Shown here: one piece after another, positions 1 to 12,239 of the stretch
How positions within the stretch are numbered: position 1 is the first letter of the stretch
How the letters are laid out: every line of letters starts with the position of its first letter
NCBI GenBank assembly: GCA_027574665.1
Contig: CM050662.1
Location: 5,238,501 to 5,302,500, forward strand
Reading direction: 5' to 3'
DNA from: Rhynochetos jubatus
Lineage: Eukaryota > Chordata > Aves > Eurypygiformes > Rhynochetidae
Length of the DNA stretch: 64,000 bases
Translations under genes and position numbers: made by a program
The notes under the pieces: generated by a model
Seen by the model: the letters and a program-made list of their open reading frames with translations, nothing else
Database searches by the model: none
Told to the model about the DNA's origin: nothing

Positions 1-2880
1 TTAATACGGAGGGAAACTCAATCAGTGCAGGACAGACACCTCCAGCTCCGACGTGCTGGGTTTGCTTTGTTAAACCTGCTGCAACAGAGGAGCACAGCAG
101 CTCATGGGCTGAGGTTGGGCTCCCAGCAGTGTCTGCCCCTTTACAGGGATGGCTGACTTCACCAGGCAGCGCTACCAACAGTCCGCACAGTACCTGGCCA
201 CGTTTGGAATCGCCCACACACTGCCCTGCAACATTAGATTTCTGTATTTGCCATTTAAACACAAAATAAGCATTGCATCGTGGTGCTTCTCCATTCGCCT
301 GTTGATCGAAGTGTGGTTTCTCTGCCCCACGATGCAATCACAACAGCCCACTCCGAAGCAAACGCATTACTTACTCTTACTCAGCCCAGATGTGGAACAG
401 GAGCTCACACAAACAGGCACTACCAAACCTTCTGCTCTGTTTCCAAGCCCTGGAATGCAGCAGCCCCTTCCCTGCATTACCCTCAGTACAGTCCAGAGCC
501 AAGAGAAACGTGGATCTGCGCGACAAACGTACCTGTAACTCGCATCTTACCAAAGCCGCAACACCTTACTAATGCAGGGTCAGAGCTGCTGCTGTCAGCG
601 CGACAGAGCAGTGCCCGAGCATGTCCAGGCTGGGCTGCAGGATGCAGCTGGATGCACCGCGGGGGTGCAGTGCCTACACTGCCCGTTTAGCAAATCCATC
701 CTGTTCGGATTTGGTTCTGATGCTGCATGCAAAAGCGGAAGAGAGGAGCTGTGCCAATCTGCCTGCGGCATGAAGCCAGCTCTTGGGATTCTCTGATGAG
801 GGTCTCAAATCTAAACCAAGATGATGTTGGGTGGTTCCATCTCTCTGTAGGAAATCACATTTAAATGCTTTTAACACGCTTTTGCAAAATGGTGATGTTA
901 TCTGGCCAAAGTGAATTTGACAGGCAGCTGAAGCATACGGGAGAATCCAACTGTCTTTATTACTGGCCATCTAAGCTGCATTGAGAACGGATTCCCGGCC
1001 AGCTAATCAGGTGACAGCAAGGCTTCGCGTTCAAGGGAGATCCACAGGGTAGTACCAGGGTGCACAACAAGGCCATATTCTTGGCTAGGAGGGGATGAAT
1101 CTCACGGGTGTCCAGCTATAAAACTGCATGCACACCTCACCCCCTTTGGGAAATTACTGGTTTAATGGTGTGACTTTCTAGAATGCCTCTGAAAATGGAA
1201 AGTGCTGGTGCTCGTGGCACCAGATCGCTGCGGGAGCTACTTGCTGGATTTCAGGTCGTGCCCAGAAGCCTGAAACAGCCCTGCCACAGTTTGTCAGTAG
1301 GCCAGGGCTGACAGGAAAGAGGGAAACTTCTCACAGGTGGAAAGAGGAGAGCTTTCCAGTGGTCCCCTGCCTGCTTTTAGGGCTGCATATACTTTCACCC
1401 ATGTTACTGAAGCGTTTTGCTCAAACTTAGCAGTGCACAACTCTGCGAATCCACCACATTTGCATCGAAAACATCCCACTTGAAAAATGGGTGATTGGGG
1501 CACTAATGAAGTGCTCTCTTGAGCTGCAACATCATTTATGGAGAACACGAAGCCATTAAAGATGGCTTAGCTTTCACGAGAACCTGCACGACCTCCACAG
1601 TCGCTTCACATTTGCAGAGCAATTTCAGAAAACATTATTTGCAGGACATGACAGCCCCGGCAGGACACAGCAGCATCAGTACTGCACAACAGCAGGAGCT
1701 CAGGCGGTTTGGATTCAAGTTCAAAGACTAGCAGTAACTATGATTTTTAAAGATCTGTCCTAGCAAGGTTATTTACCCATTTACTGATGTTCTCAGAATG
1801 AGCAAACTGACCGCAGGTTTCCAATCTCCACATTGTGCGTGGGCAGTAACGCGAACTTTTTGGGTACAGACTGGTCAAACTGAATTCCTGGAGAAAGTCT
1901 ACCGAGCTGGTTACAGTACGAGCCTCCAGGTCTTCAAACGTTAGTATGTGAATACTCTTCATGAATTATGTTAAGCAGAAGCTTTTCCTATATGTGGTAT
2001 AACAAAACAACTTGAAGGTTAACGCCAGGTGCCCTGTATTTAAAATACCACTGCGATGCCGCTACCGTGGTTCCACACAGACATCTTGAAGCAACATAAA
2101 ACCAAAAGGGAAATACCCATAAAGGTGATTTCCCTTTCTTTTACAAGAACAAAAAATATTTATGGGACATTTTGTAGTCAGCAATAATTTCATGAAAAGG
2201 CGGCAAATCATGGTTTAATCTAAATTTCACAAAAGCTGTTTCCACCAGCCAACTGCTTTAACCAAATCTCTATAGTCTTTTTTAATTTTACTTTGCTATC
2301 CTCGGTTCATGTTAGCATCTTGGTAAACAAAGGTAAATTTAAGTCCACAATTAAAAAAAGTAAGTGTTTTCATAATATGCCACTTCCATTAATAGACAGC
2401 AAAGTGCTGTTAAAATCCAGGCCAAACTTCAGCTTCCCTCCAAGGCCAGAAAACGTCCAGTGTAGCTTCAGACACGCATAACACTACATAGCCCTTTTCA
2501 TACCTACCTTTTTCAATGCATGCATTGTTTTAAGTCTAATTATTAGTGAACAGTTAATTACCTTGAGCGCTTAATTTCTAACCCTCAACAGCAGGTTTAA
2601 TGGGCCACAGTCAAGACCACATGAAACCCCACCGTCATGTTCCTCAGGTTTACACAGTGAACCTCAGCAGCCACTATTCGTTTCCATTTCTTAATCAGCT
2701 GACAAAAATTGAAGAGTGATTCCCCTTTGTGCTGCACTGTGGAGCTGTAAACATTGATGGAGGTGTTAAGGACTGGTCTTCAAGAACACTAACGTGCAGA
2801 TTTTTACCTCTTACACCATTTCCCCTCCGTTGAGCCCCCTCTGACCCTTCCCCAGCAGAGCACAGGCAGGAGGAGCAGAG
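1..2880. other. Non-coding single-copy DNA, no gene seen
   Basis: No open frame here resembles a known family. The frames are short, overlap on both strands and lack splice or codon-bias support. Base composition drifts from moderately GC-rich (about 1-800) to AT-rich (about 1950-2800). The only distinct structure I see is the hairpin at 2105-2137. The stretch around 2510-2580 carries several TAAT/ATTA cores, as many vertebrate enhancers do, but that alone proves nothing. Confidence 0.6.
2105..2137. other. Short strong inverted repeat (hairpin)
   Basis: A 10-base arm (AAAGGGAAAT, 2105-2114) pairs perfectly with ATTTCCCTTT at 2128-2137. Inside it, ACC at 2115-2117 pairs with GGT at 2124-2126, leaving one bulged G at 2127 and a 6-base loop at 2118-2123. 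The total is 13 base pairs with a single bulge. It is too short for a typical pre-microRNA, and the pairing does not continue outside the arms. It could be a protein-binding dyad, or chance. Confidence 0.6.
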
Positions 2881-3089
2881 ATGGTGAATGGTTTGTTCAG
2901 AGCAGAACGAAAACCAAGTTCAACACCAAAACCCATTGTTGGCAAAGTAGCAAATTTGCTTTCTTCCACTGGAAAAGGCACTGAGGGTCCTGGGGAGGGA
3001 GGGACATGCTTGCCCCAACCACAGCAGCCCCTTTCCAGCCATCCTGCTGCAGGCTGGGATGGTGGGAAGGAGGGATGGTGATGGTCGTA

Positions 3090-3116
3090 CCCCTAGGCTG
3101 CCCCCACCGCCCCCCC
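3090..3116 (-). other. Possible G-quadruplex motif on the minus strand
   Basis: C-runs on the plus strand at 3090-3093, 3101-3105 and 3110-3116 give four G-runs of three or more on the complement, provided the seven-base run is split. Loops would be 1, 4 and 7 bases. This is a weak quadruplex candidate because one run has to be divided and one loop is long. Confidence 0.35.
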
Positions 3117-3373
3117 GAGCTCCTGTGGTCCCTGTCAGCCCACATTCCCCAACCAAAAGAGCAGAGGGGCTGCAGCTCGGGCGAAAAGCCGCTAAAGGCC
3201 ATTTTGGAGGGACATGCTCCGCAGTGGCCATGTGCACGGGAGAGCAGCAAGGCCCTGCGTCAATCCACCCCGCTGCCTAACCCCCGCCCCACAGCAGCCC
3301 TTGGGCGGGTACTTATCCTTCACATTCACACAGTTAACTCGCTGCATCTGCAGTGTAAATGATGTGTATGGGG

Positions 3374-3455
3374 CGCTGTGCTGCACAGCGATGACAGGAG
3401 GGATGGGGGTGCACCCCCGAGGGGGCCATGCCCCACCCCAGGGGCTGCTGGTTCC
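3374..3455. other. GC-rich cluster of overlapping palindromes
   Basis: Several dyads lie close together. CGCTGTGC and GCACAGCG (3374-3381, 3383-3390) flank a single T. GGGGGTGCACCCCC (3405-3418) is a perfect 14-base palindrome. CCCCC and GGGGG at 3414-3418 and 3421-3425 flank GA. GGGGC and GCCCC flank CAT just after. The strand can therefore fold in alternative hairpins. No gene is recognisable here. The overlapping open frames on both strands look like a by-product of high GC. Confidence 0.55.
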
Positions 3456-3479
3456 CCCAGGCTCTGGGACACGCACGGC

Positions 3480-6400
3480 CAAGGCAGCCCAGGTTGTGGG
3501 AGCCTAGCAGGGCCTCACGTCACACCGCTACCACCTCCAGCAAGAAGCTTCCAAACCACTTCCCCCTCTCACGCCGCAGCCTGGACAGGAGTGCCAGCGC
3601 AGACACTCAAGCCTATGTACACAAAGCCTTGGGGGCCAGCTCGGCTGCAGCGGTTTTGGGCCTACACAACAAAACGAGGATTTGCCTGTCCATCCCACAG
3701 CATGTCACTTGCTACAGCTCGCCACGATCATCTTGCTTTTCTCTGGTTTTCTGCTAACAGGAAGGAGAAACTGTCCCTGACAGAGCCGCAAGCCACCTGC
3801 TTTGGGAGAAGGTGCTCAGAACAGCTGCCAGGGATTTTGGGCTGTGTTTTAGAGGTTTCTCAGATTTCAGCTGGTCTGAGACATTGAGGGTCCCCCCCAC
3901 AAGACACGTGTAAAATCAACCTGCAGCAAACAGGCCCTTCTGCACCAACCAGATGTACCTGCACTGTACAGCAGTGCCAGTGCTGTCTGCTAGTCCGTTC
4001 CCACCAAGACAGCCAGCACGTTCCTAGCCAAAATGAGCTCCTCCGTGCGCAGTGGGTTGGAGCAGTGGAGGGCAGGTCATGGAGGGGCTTCATTTCTGAA
4101 GACTTTTTAAACTGCTTGTTTGAATCCAGTGAGGAAGAAGGAAGGATATTCATTTATTCAGGTCTTTTCTTCTGCCCAACTCAAAGCAAGACTAAAATCT
4201 CTGCATCTGATGAAGGAGAACAGGGAAGTTATGCCAGCTGTCCTATAATAGTGCTGTTGTCCTCAGGATTCTTGGGGTCAGTCATCTCTTCCCAAAATGA
4301 AATAATAGTGTGTTCCTCCGAAAAGTTCCAAAGATTCCCTTTCAGCTTTGTGTAGGGTGCGAAGCATTGAAACTTTGATAATCACTAACCAAGAGAGAGG
4401 GGGTTTGTCTTCAGCTAGGTTAATCCTCTCTTATTCTAAGCTGTTAGAATGTAACATATAAAAGACTTTTAAAGCTTTGGGCAAGTCTTCAAAATTACTT
4501 CATCAGGCTGACTTCTGGTAAGTCTATGCAATACATCAGCAGGCACTGGGAGCTGGAAGATACGTGGTGATCCCCACACATAAAAGTCACCCAGAAGCAG
4601 AGGAGTTTAAAACATGTTTTTAAAGAACATTTTGAAATATCTTGCTACTTGGTTAAGCAGTACAGCAAGGGCCTTTGTGAAAATTTGGCAGGACATAAAT
4701 GTTTATTCCGAGCACAGAGGAAGGGTCACTATCAAAAATCCTGCTTCTACATGTAATTAAATGACCATTCTGCTCATATGTTACCTGACAAACAGCACAG
4801 CAACCATGAGGATGACTCATGGCTGGTAATATTATATACAACATTCACTGAATTATTTAAATGTCAAAATGAATCTGCACCGAGCGCTCGTAGCATTACC
4901 CTCAGCCAAATGGATCTTAGACACAGTAGTTCGATGAGGAGATTGTACAGCTAGAGAGCAACCCCGTAACCCAACAGATGTGGTCTCAAACTGTCTTTTT
5001 AAAAATTTAGGAACCTGGCAGTAAGTTGCTTCCTCTCTGCAGCTCTTTGGACCTTCCTATGCAATTAAACATGCAGTTGTTTTCTGTGACGAAAAATACA
5101 GATTGGTATAAAAAATCCTGTTGAAAGGCTACTGCCCCTGCTTAAACCCTACAGGGCTTTTAAAGGTTAAGACCTGACCTCAGCTCCTCTCTGCTCACCA
5201 GCTTCAATGAGAAGTTTGCAGCAACATTAATCAGCATGAAATAATGAGGCTGTGAGAGGCAGCGTGTGATTTCTTTATTCCATCTTAATTATAATTTAAA
5301 ATTTTAATGTCAGGAATTTAACAAGTGTTGAATCAAGAAGAATTATTGCCTCGACAGCAGTTAAGGTCAGGCAGAGAAATGCGCTCAGTCCCAAAGAAAA
5401 GCAATGAATTGGTCCTGTAACAGCAGTGCAATTCAAATCGTTCTGCCTGCTGCCGTTGACAGCAAAGGCGCTGGTTCAGAAGCCCAACGCTCCTTCCGAA
5501 GCATGCGTCTCTGGTCTCCAGCCAGAAACAGACCCTACCACAGGGCCAATTGTAGCAAATGCCAGGCTTTGGGAAAGGAGCACCCGACCCCACCGCAAGG
5601 GAGCATGCTGCTACAACACAAGCAGATATAATTAGGGTGTGTTGTGTGGCCATGCTCCTGCAGCAGGTCACGACACGGGTGTTGCTGGCAGGGAGGGTGC
5701 TCCCAGACCCAGCACTGGGATTTTCTCTCTGATTGCTGGTCTCACTCTGCAGGAGCGGGGCCAGATGGAGGTTTTATTCCTAAAGCGTTAGACTGGAGAA
5801 GTCTCAGCCCCAGTGGGAGAGCGTGCCAGCACGGGGCCAGCCGGGGCAGTGCGGACAGCACAGGCTCGAGGTTTGGGTTATTCCCAGGATTTGGGCTCTC
5901 AACCCTGTGACTGCACGAGCCCATTACACGTGTGTGAAGCTGTGTTCCCTAAATCACGGGTTACTCTGACAGCCTGGCCTAAGGCCAGTACTGCTCCTTG
6001 GACACTTGGTTGGACTGAGAGCCAGTGTCACGCTGTCTCCTTTTCTCACTTGCAGCACATCACGCTCCCTGAGCAGTGTATAACATCTTACAAAACCTCT
6101 TATTCTGACCATAAAGATCCCAGGCCAGAGTTATTGCAAGCCCACATCCACTCGCTTGACAGCCTTCGGAACAATCCAGGGGTCAGAGCATATAGGACAC
6201 CTTAGGCTGTGGGACCTAAGGCAGTATTGATCCAAGAGATTTAAAAGGATCAGTAAGAAATTAAAACGAAGACTAGAATGAGTCACTATCTAGGTAAATG
6301 GTTTACTTGAGAAGATCATCACAGATTTCTAAAGGGGAAATCATGCCCTACAAGCTGACATTACTAGAGACATGACAGAGCCTATCAACAGAGAACCCCA

Positions 6401-7475
6401 CCAAAAGAATCTGTAAAATACTGAAAGAAAGAAAACAGTTATATGATGGCAAGTCTCCTCGCACAGAAGAGATTTCAATTCCTTTGGCCGCAGATCTGTT
6501 TCCCATATAATACCACCTTTTTGAAATGAGTTTTTCGAGGCAGGGTGATTAATAATATGGGCTGGAGTAGAGCAGCATTATTCCCTGGTAGCACTAAATG
6601 AGCAGCTGCCACTGTCGATAGGCATTACTGTGTGTACTTAACCAGGGCTAATAAATGGGATTTTTAAGAACGCACCTTCTCATAGTGAGCTCTTTCAAGA
6701 ATGAATATGAGCAGGAAAGCAGTCTGTTAACTCAGTTAGTTGTAGCTGTGTACAGAATTGCACTGCATTTATACCACGGACACAAGAACAACCTTGGCTT
6801 TGATGGAAGCAGGGCTTACATCACAACAGCTGAAGCCAGGCAGCGAGAACTAAGGCTGGTGGATGCAGCAGGACACCTGTCTGACAGCAACTAGGAGCAG
6901 AACTTCAAATTGTTTCCGTAAGACCAGCAGAACCACAAACAAACTCATTCTCCATTTCAGCAATATCCTACACCACAGTTTTGGCAATGCCACCAACATC
7001 GCCATAGGGCTGTGTTAGTAAGGTTTCAAACCATTTGACATGCATCATGTACTGCCTTAACTCTTGCTTATATTTACGTTAAGGAGCTCATCTACACAAT
7101 TTGCACTGAAGTCTATTAAGAAATGGCAGATCCACAGCCAAAATCCCTATCCCGCTTTTAAAACTGCTGCAACACAGGCTGGCATTTCATAAGGCGAACC
7201 AAAGTCCAGGGCTGCAAAGATCTGGCACACAAGGGACAGGACAATCCCAGATTGTTCTAACACAGTCAGTTCTCCCCAGGCTGGCATCAGTTCTGTCTTC
7301 AGCATCTCCACCTGATGAGCAACCGCGGGAACGGGGCCCTCTCCATCAGTTTAAGCTTCTGGCGCGAGGGATGAGCACCAGCCTCAGGCTGTAAGTGGAT
7401 ACGAGAATTATGGACGTGAGGTTGAAAAGGCAGAACTAGACTGGAGTGATTGTTGTAAAGGGTAATTTGAGTGTC
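3480..7475. other. Non-coding single-copy DNA, no gene seen
   Basis: Mixed GC-rich and AT-rich sequence without a recognisable gene or interspersed repeat. The 130-codon frame around 5813-6205 and the 88-codon frame around 5644-5910 have no family features and overlap each other. A TATAAAAG word at 4457-4464 has no other promoter support. Confidence 0.55.
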
Positions 7476-7522
7476 TCATTGAATCAATGAATACTGAGGT
7501 TGGAAGGGATCCCTGGAGTCAA
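7476..7522 (-). mobile_element. Short CR1-like 3' end fragment
   Basis: The plus strand reads ATTGAATCAATGAATA followed by GGTTGGAAGGGATCCCTGGAGTC. This resembles the reverse complement of an avian CR1 3' end, where terminal octamer repeats are followed by the conserved GGTTGGAAGGGACC segment. The similarity stops near 7522, so only about 45 bases remain. CR1 copies are usually cut short at the 5' end, which fits, but the match is short and old. The two larger copies in this window are far clearer. Confidence 0.5.
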
Positions 7523-7710
7523 AGTACCTAATGAAGGACAAACCGGCATAGGTGTATGTGTTTTCCATGCAGTGCAATCCCTCCAAACACTTTAACTTCA
7601 GTGCCCAGGGAACCGATGGGTTTGCTTTCCAAAGACAAATATTTCTCCTGTGAACGTCACGCTCAAACCCAGAACCGAAGCTCAGCCCAGACGACAAAGC
7701 CCATGTGCTC

Positions 7711-7950
7711 ACGCTGTGATTCAGCAGCCCATCGGCGGCTGCAGCCTCCCTGCCCGTGACTATACCAGCCTGAAGTCAGCTGCCAGCAAACCTTGAGCAC
7801 AGGGACCGCGGAGAGCCCAATTACACCGCCCGGTTACACCGCCAGCGCTGCGGGGGCTCACTCCCACGCACGGGTGTGTGGGACCCGGCTGTGCGTACAG
7901 CTCTAGCTCGGGAGCAGCCCCAGACCCGCTAGGCACAAACCGTGAAGAAA
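7711..7950. promoter_or_regulatory. Small CpG-rich patch, island-like
   Basis: A hand count over these 240 bases gives 85 C, 70 G and 18 CpG. GC is about 65% and the observed/expected CpG ratio about 0.73. That meets the usual minimum criteria for a CpG island (over 200 bp, over 50% GC, ratio over 0.6), while bulk vertebrate DNA is strongly CpG-depleted. No exon or TATA box is evident. It could be a weak promoter, an orphan CpG island or a GC-biased recombination patch. Confidence 0.5.
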
Positions 7951-10900
7951 TGTCTGTGAAAAGTCTAAAGGAACAGCTCACGTCTGTAAGCGTGACTGCA
8001 CAGTTCTGGGCCGATGAAGATCTATTTTTGAAGGCTTTTCTCAACACCTTGCTTCTGGAAAACATTGTCTTGTGACCACCAAAGATTTTGCCATTCTGAC
8101 CCTTTGTACTTTAAATAAATACTCTTCCAGGTACGACTCTTGCACTGCCCCTTAATCAAGACACTTGAAACTCGAACAGCCAGCTTTGCACAGCCGGATG
8201 TAGGAAATCTGTCCAACAATAGAAGCAGTGGTGCGCAGGGTCTTTAAAACCACAGCAGAGAAGAAGTCGTGCGCTGACACCACAGCAGGTCCAGCGCCAG
8301 ATGAATGTGCGAAGGCCCTGCCTGCCTGGAAGGGGAGAGCTTTGCCCCAGCCTCTGCAAGCAGGTACCTCGGGGCACGCGGTGAATCCCGCACAGCCAGC
8401 ACTGCTGCCGTGTTTCAGATTCGGAGAGGTTTGGGAAGATGTGAAGGATGGCTTCTTATTAACCCGGGATCCAGATCTAGTGTAAAACAACTGGCATTTT
8501 GCAGCAGAAGTGGTTTAAATGAACTGCCGACATTAATTCCAGCAGGCTAAACTCACACACCAACGCTTCGCGAGGTGTGCACTGAATGTATCCGCCACCC
8601 CGTTCACTTGCTCTTGGCCTGCTGGATTTCAACCTCGCCCACCCGGAACTGTGCCAAACGCCATTCTAGCTCCATAGTAGCTCTAAACATAAGGCAGCAA
8701 GAAAATCTCAAATACATAAGGCTGTGATAAAGATGCAGCTGGTAATCTTGCTTGAAATGCTTTCAGCAGAAGTGGCTTGTACAAACCTACTGACATAATA
8801 CGATGCTTTAATGTATCTTCAAATCCTTTAAGTTGAATTCCCATCATATTGATTGCAACCAGCACAGTAAATATCTTACGGATTTTAATGCTTATTTTCG
8901 TAGGTAAGTCCACGCTCTCTGTGTGCCCACTAGCATACCAGAAGCAGTGTTTTAATAATCTAATCCCCAAAGAGAAGTATTTCATCTTTCTTTCTTTTTT
9001 TACTAAGGCTGCACTTCAAAGTGAGCCATATTCCCCCGTTACCTGAAAACCTGGCTGTAATTCTCGGGAGCAGGGAGTGATTCATGTTTGAAGAGCCTCC
9101 TCTCATTTTTCATCTGAGCACAGCAGGGCAGCTCCGTGGCTGGGCCCAGGCTCCATGCCGGGACGGGAGCATGAAGGAGCCACGGCTGCTGTTTGGACAC
9201 CGGCCACCTCTCTGGTTTGGGAGGTGTAGGAGTGGCAGGGAAGGAGGACGGTGCAGGGGGCTTGTGGGACCTCTCCACAGGAGGTGTAAAGCAGGTGTAG
9301 TTGCAGAGAGAGGATTGTGCTTGGCAACACATGAAAAATTCAGAAAGCCCCTCCAAAAGCCATGAGGTTTATCTACTGCAACGCAGTACAACCCACCGCA
9401 TAACAGAGTAATCCTTGTGTTTCATGCTCTTTGATCCTGCTATGGCTCTCCTGTTATTTTAAAGTCATTATCCATGAGATAAAACGTCCTTTGTTTAAAT
9501 ATGAAATTACTAGCTCGCTTATAGCAGAAACTTATGGAAAACGAGGCTTGCAGCGCTGATAGAATTCGAGCTATTAGAACGATTACAGATCTACTGATGG
9601 TGGATTACAGTGTGCTTGCATTAAAGAAAGAGGAATCCCAAAGAGACTTAACCTGTTCAGGATCTGAGTTAATGACCTTTGTATTTATTTTTTTTTAATT
9701 TGGCTGTTGGCTTACGCCCCAGAAGTGAGGTGCCTGCAAATGGATTAGTAGGTTTCTAGGTGACAAATCGCTCACATGGTCTGTATTTTGAGTTTGAGAC
9801 AGGAGGCTGTGAAATATGCAGGAAATTAATCACTGAACTTCCCTCCCTGTATGCTCTGTCGTGTAACTGCAGTGAAAAATATTGAAGGGGATTACTGATG
9901 GGCGGATAGCTAACTTGATGGGAAAGCACTTCTGTGCAAAATCACCCACAGACGTCAGCGAGCCGTGAGCGTGAGAATAAAGCCAAACGGTCTGGCCCCT
10001 TCCACAGCTGGCTGCACGCGGAGGCCCCAGGCATTCAGAATGGCGGGTTTGCCCCAGTCACCATTACCCTAACATCACAGATGTGCAAAACCTACAGCCA
10101 GGCTAAAGCTTCAGAAAGGGATGCAGGAACACGTTTAACTAGAAACTCTGTCTTTCCCTGCAGATTTCCCCTGTAAGGGATAGAAAATACGTGCTGCAGA
10201 GACCCTGGGAGCTGTACGGACATGAATTTTAACACAACAGGTAGTTGTGAAGTCAACCCAAACGGGACACAGACTAGAAGAACCACAACCTGCTTATTTT
10301 CTAAGGTAGAAGCTGCGTTATGGGACAAGGAAGGACTCGGAGTGGTGCCTGCCTAAGTGACACAGTTCAGATGAAATGAGATGCATGTGATGAGCACGCA
10401 TAAATATCTTCTGCACACAGCAGGACAGTGTGGAAAATAGGAAGGCACAGAAATATTTTGGCACACATGCTATTTTGTGAAGCTGTTCTCGTAATTTAGT
10501 CTTTCACTTTTCTGTACTTTGCATACATGAATGTTGATGAAACGTAGTTCCTTTCCAGGGAAGGTTAAATAATACATTAAATAACTGCAGAAGAAACTAG
10601 AAATCCTGTCCTTTCGTTTAAAATGACATAAAAATTGCGACTGGCCTAATTCACGTGTGGAAAAGCCTTGCTGCTTTTACAGAACTGCCTTCCCCTGGGA
10701 AGGTGCAGAGCGGGCACCTCGCAGCACCGGGAGCTCCCTCCGCGACAGCATCAGGGAAAGCTCAGTTCCCGTGGGTACCCTTATATCCCAATTATCAGCT
10801 CCGGGAATCGCGGATGCTCGCTCCTGCTGCAGGATAAGCCAGGACAGTGAGGGCAGCTGCCTTCCCTCGGTGCCTGCCTGCGTTTTGCCAGACGAGGTCA
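7951..10900. other. Non-coding single-copy DNA, no gene seen
   Basis: There is no recognisable gene or repeat. Around 8225-8420 the sequence is again fairly CpG-rich but less so than the patch before it. The stretch 9460-9640 is AT-rich and complex, with few simple runs, and has the look of conserved non-coding DNA. That is an impression and was not tested. About 10690-10820 holds some ten CpG in 130 bases. Confidence 0.55.
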
Positions 10901-10946
10901 GCAGCACCCAGCTATGCTGCAGCACCCCACTATGCTGCAGCTCCCA
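10901..10946. repeat. Short tandem duplication, 18-bp unit
   Basis: An 18-base unit starting GCAGCACCC and ending CTATGCT occurs at 10901-10918 and again at 10919-10936 with two mismatches. A partial third start (GCAGCTCCC) follows at 10937. It is a small local tandem array in GC-rich DNA and encodes nothing recognisable. Confidence 0.75.
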
Positions 10947-11118
10947 CCGGCCCCCCCGGGTAGCGGCACAATTTCACCTCCACAAACGTAAGGCTCCTTT
11001 CTGCCAGTGCATCTGATGGGTTTTAGTCCAGCTTTAAAGTATCCACATTCAGCCATACCCGGTCTGCAGGATGCACGGGTTTTGCAGTCTAGCTTATGGC
11101 ATCGACCACAGCGAGGGC

Positions 11119-11174
11119 AAGAATTCTCATGCACTTGAGCACCCTTAAGAATTCTCATGCACTTGAGCACCCTT
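11119..11174. repeat. Perfect tandem duplication, 2 x 28 bp
   Basis: The 28-base unit beginning AAGAATTCTC and ending GAGCACCCTT at 11119-11146 is repeated without any mismatch at 11147-11174. Identity over the whole unit means either a recent duplication or an assembly error. The flanks do not continue the period, so there are exactly two copies. No gene overlaps it. Confidence 0.9.
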
Positions 11175-12210
11175 AAAAACGCTTAATTTTCTTCGGAATC
11201 TCTTTTTGTGACTTGGATCCTGCGGAGTGTTGGTTCCCTACCCTACACGAGCAGGGAGCTGTCGGTCAGAGGAAGCGCAGGGGTGTCGGAGAGGCGAAGC
11301 AGGTTAGAGCTGCTGTAATAATTTCTGATGTGTGTTTACATTTCAACACTTGAGTGCATTTAAAGAGCAGTTTGTGTCGGGCCTTACAAATCTGATTATT
11401 TTACACCATCAGGCACAGTCTTAAAAGCCTTTCCCATTTACCACCTACTGTTCCTCCTGTTAGCAAATCTTCTGGTACTTTTTCTTACTTGACCTGAAAT
11501 GCACTCACCCAACATGCTTATTACCACAGTTTTCAGATAGCAGCTCTCTTTAAAAAATATTTTCCCTAAACCAAACCTTCGAAGGCCACTGCAACTAAAT
11601 TTAAGCCCCATTGTCACATCCCTGGTCAACACAACTGGAGAAACTGGCCCCCCTCGACCTGCTGGTCTCATCCCTCCAGAGACGTTCTCTTGTCACTGCC
11701 CTTGGCACCAGAAGTGCTGGCTTCTCCCCAGAGACACCAGTGACACAGGCCAAACTGTGACACAGCTCCGGGGCAGCCCTGCCTACTAAATTGTTTAATT
11801 CCTTAGCTCTGACCCTTTTTGTGCACATACACAACCCTACTGAGCATCCTGAAATAGCCCCCGGAGCACTGCAAGCATTCCCTTCCGTGCCGGGGTAGCT
11901 CTATGGTTCAGGTAGTTCATGGTTGGATTGCTACTGAGGCAGAAAAAAGCAAAGATCTCAGCTCTGGAAGAGCTAAAATGCCTCATTCAGTCGTGGGGGA
12001 GAAGACCCTTTCGAGCACCTAGAAGCAGCTGGAAGGGTCACCCAGGTGCTGGGACAAGCCAACAACGCCCTGCGGTCAGAGGCAGGGCTGCCCCTCCATC
12101 CCTTGCACCCCAAGCAAGTGCCCCAACCACTGGAGTTTCCAGATTGTCCCTCAGATCAACGGTTTCAGTAGCTGGCAGGTACAGCTGAGCTGCTCACACT
12201 GGTGATTTAC

Positions 12211-12239
12211 ATTTAAAAGCATTAATATGGCTTTTAAAT
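12211..12239. other. AT-rich inverted repeat
   Basis: ATTTAAAAGC at 12211-12220 pairs perfectly with GCTTTTAAAT at 12230-12239 around a 9-base loop (ATTAATATG). The following bases to about 12275 contain two GATTAT words. A 10-base arm with a short loop is expected less than once by chance in a window of this size, so it is only mildly notable. It could be a dyad for a homodimeric factor inside an enhancer. Confidence 0.6.

Noticed and set aside
4457-4464. TATAAAAG as a promoter
   Set aside because: It is in AT-rich DNA with no initiator, GC-rich leader or exon signals nearby. Such words are frequent by chance.
8373-8386. 14-base match to the core of miR-124 (GGCACGCGGTGAAT)
   Set aside because: The microRNA seed start differs (GGGGCAC in place of AAGGCAC) and the flanks do not form the precursor hairpin. 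It is treated as a chance match.
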